A stretch of DNA of 64,000 bases from the NCBI RefSeq assembly GCF_963664415.1, contig NZ_OY761445.1, positions 372,001-436,000 on the forward strand, read 5' to 3'. Positions within the stretch are counted from its first letter, which is position 1. Each line of letters starts with the position of its first letter. This document shows, piece by piece, positions 63,189-64,000 of this stretch. Made by a program: the position numbers and the translations under genes. Below the pieces are notes generated by a model. The model had not been told where the DNA came from, searched no databases, and saw nothing but the letters and a program-made list of their open reading frames with translations. The DNA is from an uncultured Desulfobacter sp. GTDB taxonomy: Bacteria > Desulfobacterota > Desulfobacteria > Desulfobacterales > Desulfobacteraceae.

Positions 63189-64000
63189 TTTTTATTTTTC
63201 AAGGCTGCCCTGATAAATGCCTTGAAAAGTGGATGGGGAACCATAGGTTTGGACTTGAATTCAGGATGAAACTGACAACCCAGAAACCACGGATGATCTT
63301 TAAGTTCCACAATCTCCACCAGGCCATGATCCGGGGATGTCCCTGAGATAACAAGGCCTGATTCCACCAGTTTATCCTTGTATTCATTATTGAACTCAAA
63401 CCGGTGGCGATGCCGTTCGGAAATATTTTCAGTCTTATAGGCATTCATGGCAAAGGTATCTTCAGCCAGGAGACAGGGATAGGCTCCTAACCGCATGGTA
63501 CCGCCTTTGTCCGAGGACTCATCCCGCGTCTCCACTTTACCGGTCTGCTCATCCACCCACTCTGTCATCAGGTAGATCACCGGATAAGGCGTGTCAGCAT
63601 CAAATTCCTCGCTATTGGCATCTTCCAGACCGGCAAGGTGGCGTGCAATATCAATTACAGCCATCTGCATGCCCAGGCAAATACCGAAAAAAGGCACCTT
63701 ATTTTCACGGGCATACCCGGCAGCAAGAATCTTTCCTTCAATTCCACGGGTCCCAAATCCCCCTGGAACCAGGACGCCGTCTGCCTTGGACAGTATGTCA
63801 GCCACATTCTTTTTTGTCAGGGTGGATGAATCCACAAATTCCAGATTCACCTTGGCATCATTTGATATACCGCCGTGGGTCAGCGCCTCATTCAGGCTTT
63901 TATAGCTCTCTGTCAAATCCACATATTTGCCGACAATGGCGATAGTGACATGATGCCTGGGATTTTTCAGGCGCTCCACCATTTCGCGCCAACCGTCAAT
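63185..64000 (-). CDS. pyrG: CTP synthase, 3' part (5' end beyond the window)
   Basis: About 272 codons open to the window edge, beginning with DGWREMVERLKNPRHHVTIA, the linker to the glutaminase domain of CTP synthase. The class I glutamine amidotransferase domain is complete: VPGGFGTRG, FFGICLGMQMAV with the nucleophilic Cys, and CQFHPEFKSKP with His and Glu. CTP synthase makes CTP from UTP, ATP and glutamine. The synthetase half lies to the right of the window. The downstream hydrolase overlaps its stop. Confidence 0.97.
   Translation of the reverse strand: MDGWREMVERLKNPRHHVTIAIVGKYVDLTESYKSLNEALTHGGISNDAKVNLEFVDSSTLTKKNVADILSKADGVLVPGGFGTRGIEGKILAAGYARENKVPFFGICLGMQMAVIDIARHLAGLEDANSEEFDADTPYPVIYLMTEWVDEQTGKVETRDESSDKGGTMRLGAYPCLLAEDTFAMNAYKTENISERHRHRFEFNNEYKDKLVESGLVISGTSPDHGLVEIVELKDHPWFLGCQFHPEFKSKPMVPHPLFKAFIRAALKNKK

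Overview
The window looks like an accessory-rich stretch of an anaerobic Desulfobacterota chromosome, most likely a Desulfobacter- or Desulfobacterium-like sulfate reducer. This is inferred from a lactate permease / D-lactate dehydrogenase / Fe-S subunit operon, many sigma-54 and hybrid two-component proteins, and the protein styles; no rRNA or other taxonomic marker is present. Intact genes alternate with at least eight decayed genes and four kinds of insertion element, so the region has been heavily rearranged.

Layout. 0-4.2 kb: UPF0280 protein, Kazal-type lipoprotein, TrmJ-type methyltransferase, then a composite pseudogene (5'-nucleotidase, metallophosphoesterase and choice-of-anchor I protein). 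4.4-8.6 kb: tRNA-Arg(TCT) with promoter and terminator, then a leftward operon merR-phrB-(SlyD/FKBP-methyltransferase fusion)-methyltransferase remnant. 8.8-12 kb: ADP-ribosylglycohydrolase, tandem copies of an intergenic repeat, molybdenum-hydroxylase debris, and a P-loop/SEC-C gene pair. 12-17 kb: an IS4-type relic with 16-bp inverted ends and another transposase nested inside, a TonB receptor cut off by it, its AraC/PchR-like regulator, and a broken chemoreceptor. 17-20.8 kb: half-length AbrB membrane protein, and a sigma-54 activator divergent from an orphan gene that has a near-perfect -24/-12 promoter. 21.4-32 kb: a signalling block with a FecR-TPR-beta-barrel outer-membrane protein, a small anchored protein, a CHASE2-adenylate cyclase, an NtrC-type regulator and a hybrid kinase. 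32-37.4 kb: transglutaminase-like protein, ICMT-like methyltransferase, broken VOC gene, arylamine N-acetyltransferase, quinone-reductase remnant, SlyD-like FKBP, MFS transporter. 37.5-43 kb: an IS21 element carrying a passenger gene and a very large palindrome, then a second IS that truncates a response regulator. 43-49 kb: second ADP-ribosylglycohydrolase and the lactate operon. 49-57.4 kb: MltD-like transglycosylase, CAP protein, sulfotransferase, CheY-like protein and a BarA-like hybrid kinase. 57.5-64 kb: a MITE with perfect 10-bp target duplication, TrmO, a fused hydantoinase/oxoprolinase, Lrp/AsnC regulator, alpha/beta hydrolase and the 3' part of pyrG.

The most unusual signal is a six-copy family of roughly 95-bp intergenic units (copies at about 27, 9756, 9849, 20894, 51692 and 58187). 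They begin TAACGGCCATGGGCC, fold into two successive hairpins whose stems vary while remaining paired, and end in TATAAA. In several places the first three bases of the unit are the stop codon of the neighbouring gene. I do not recognise this family.
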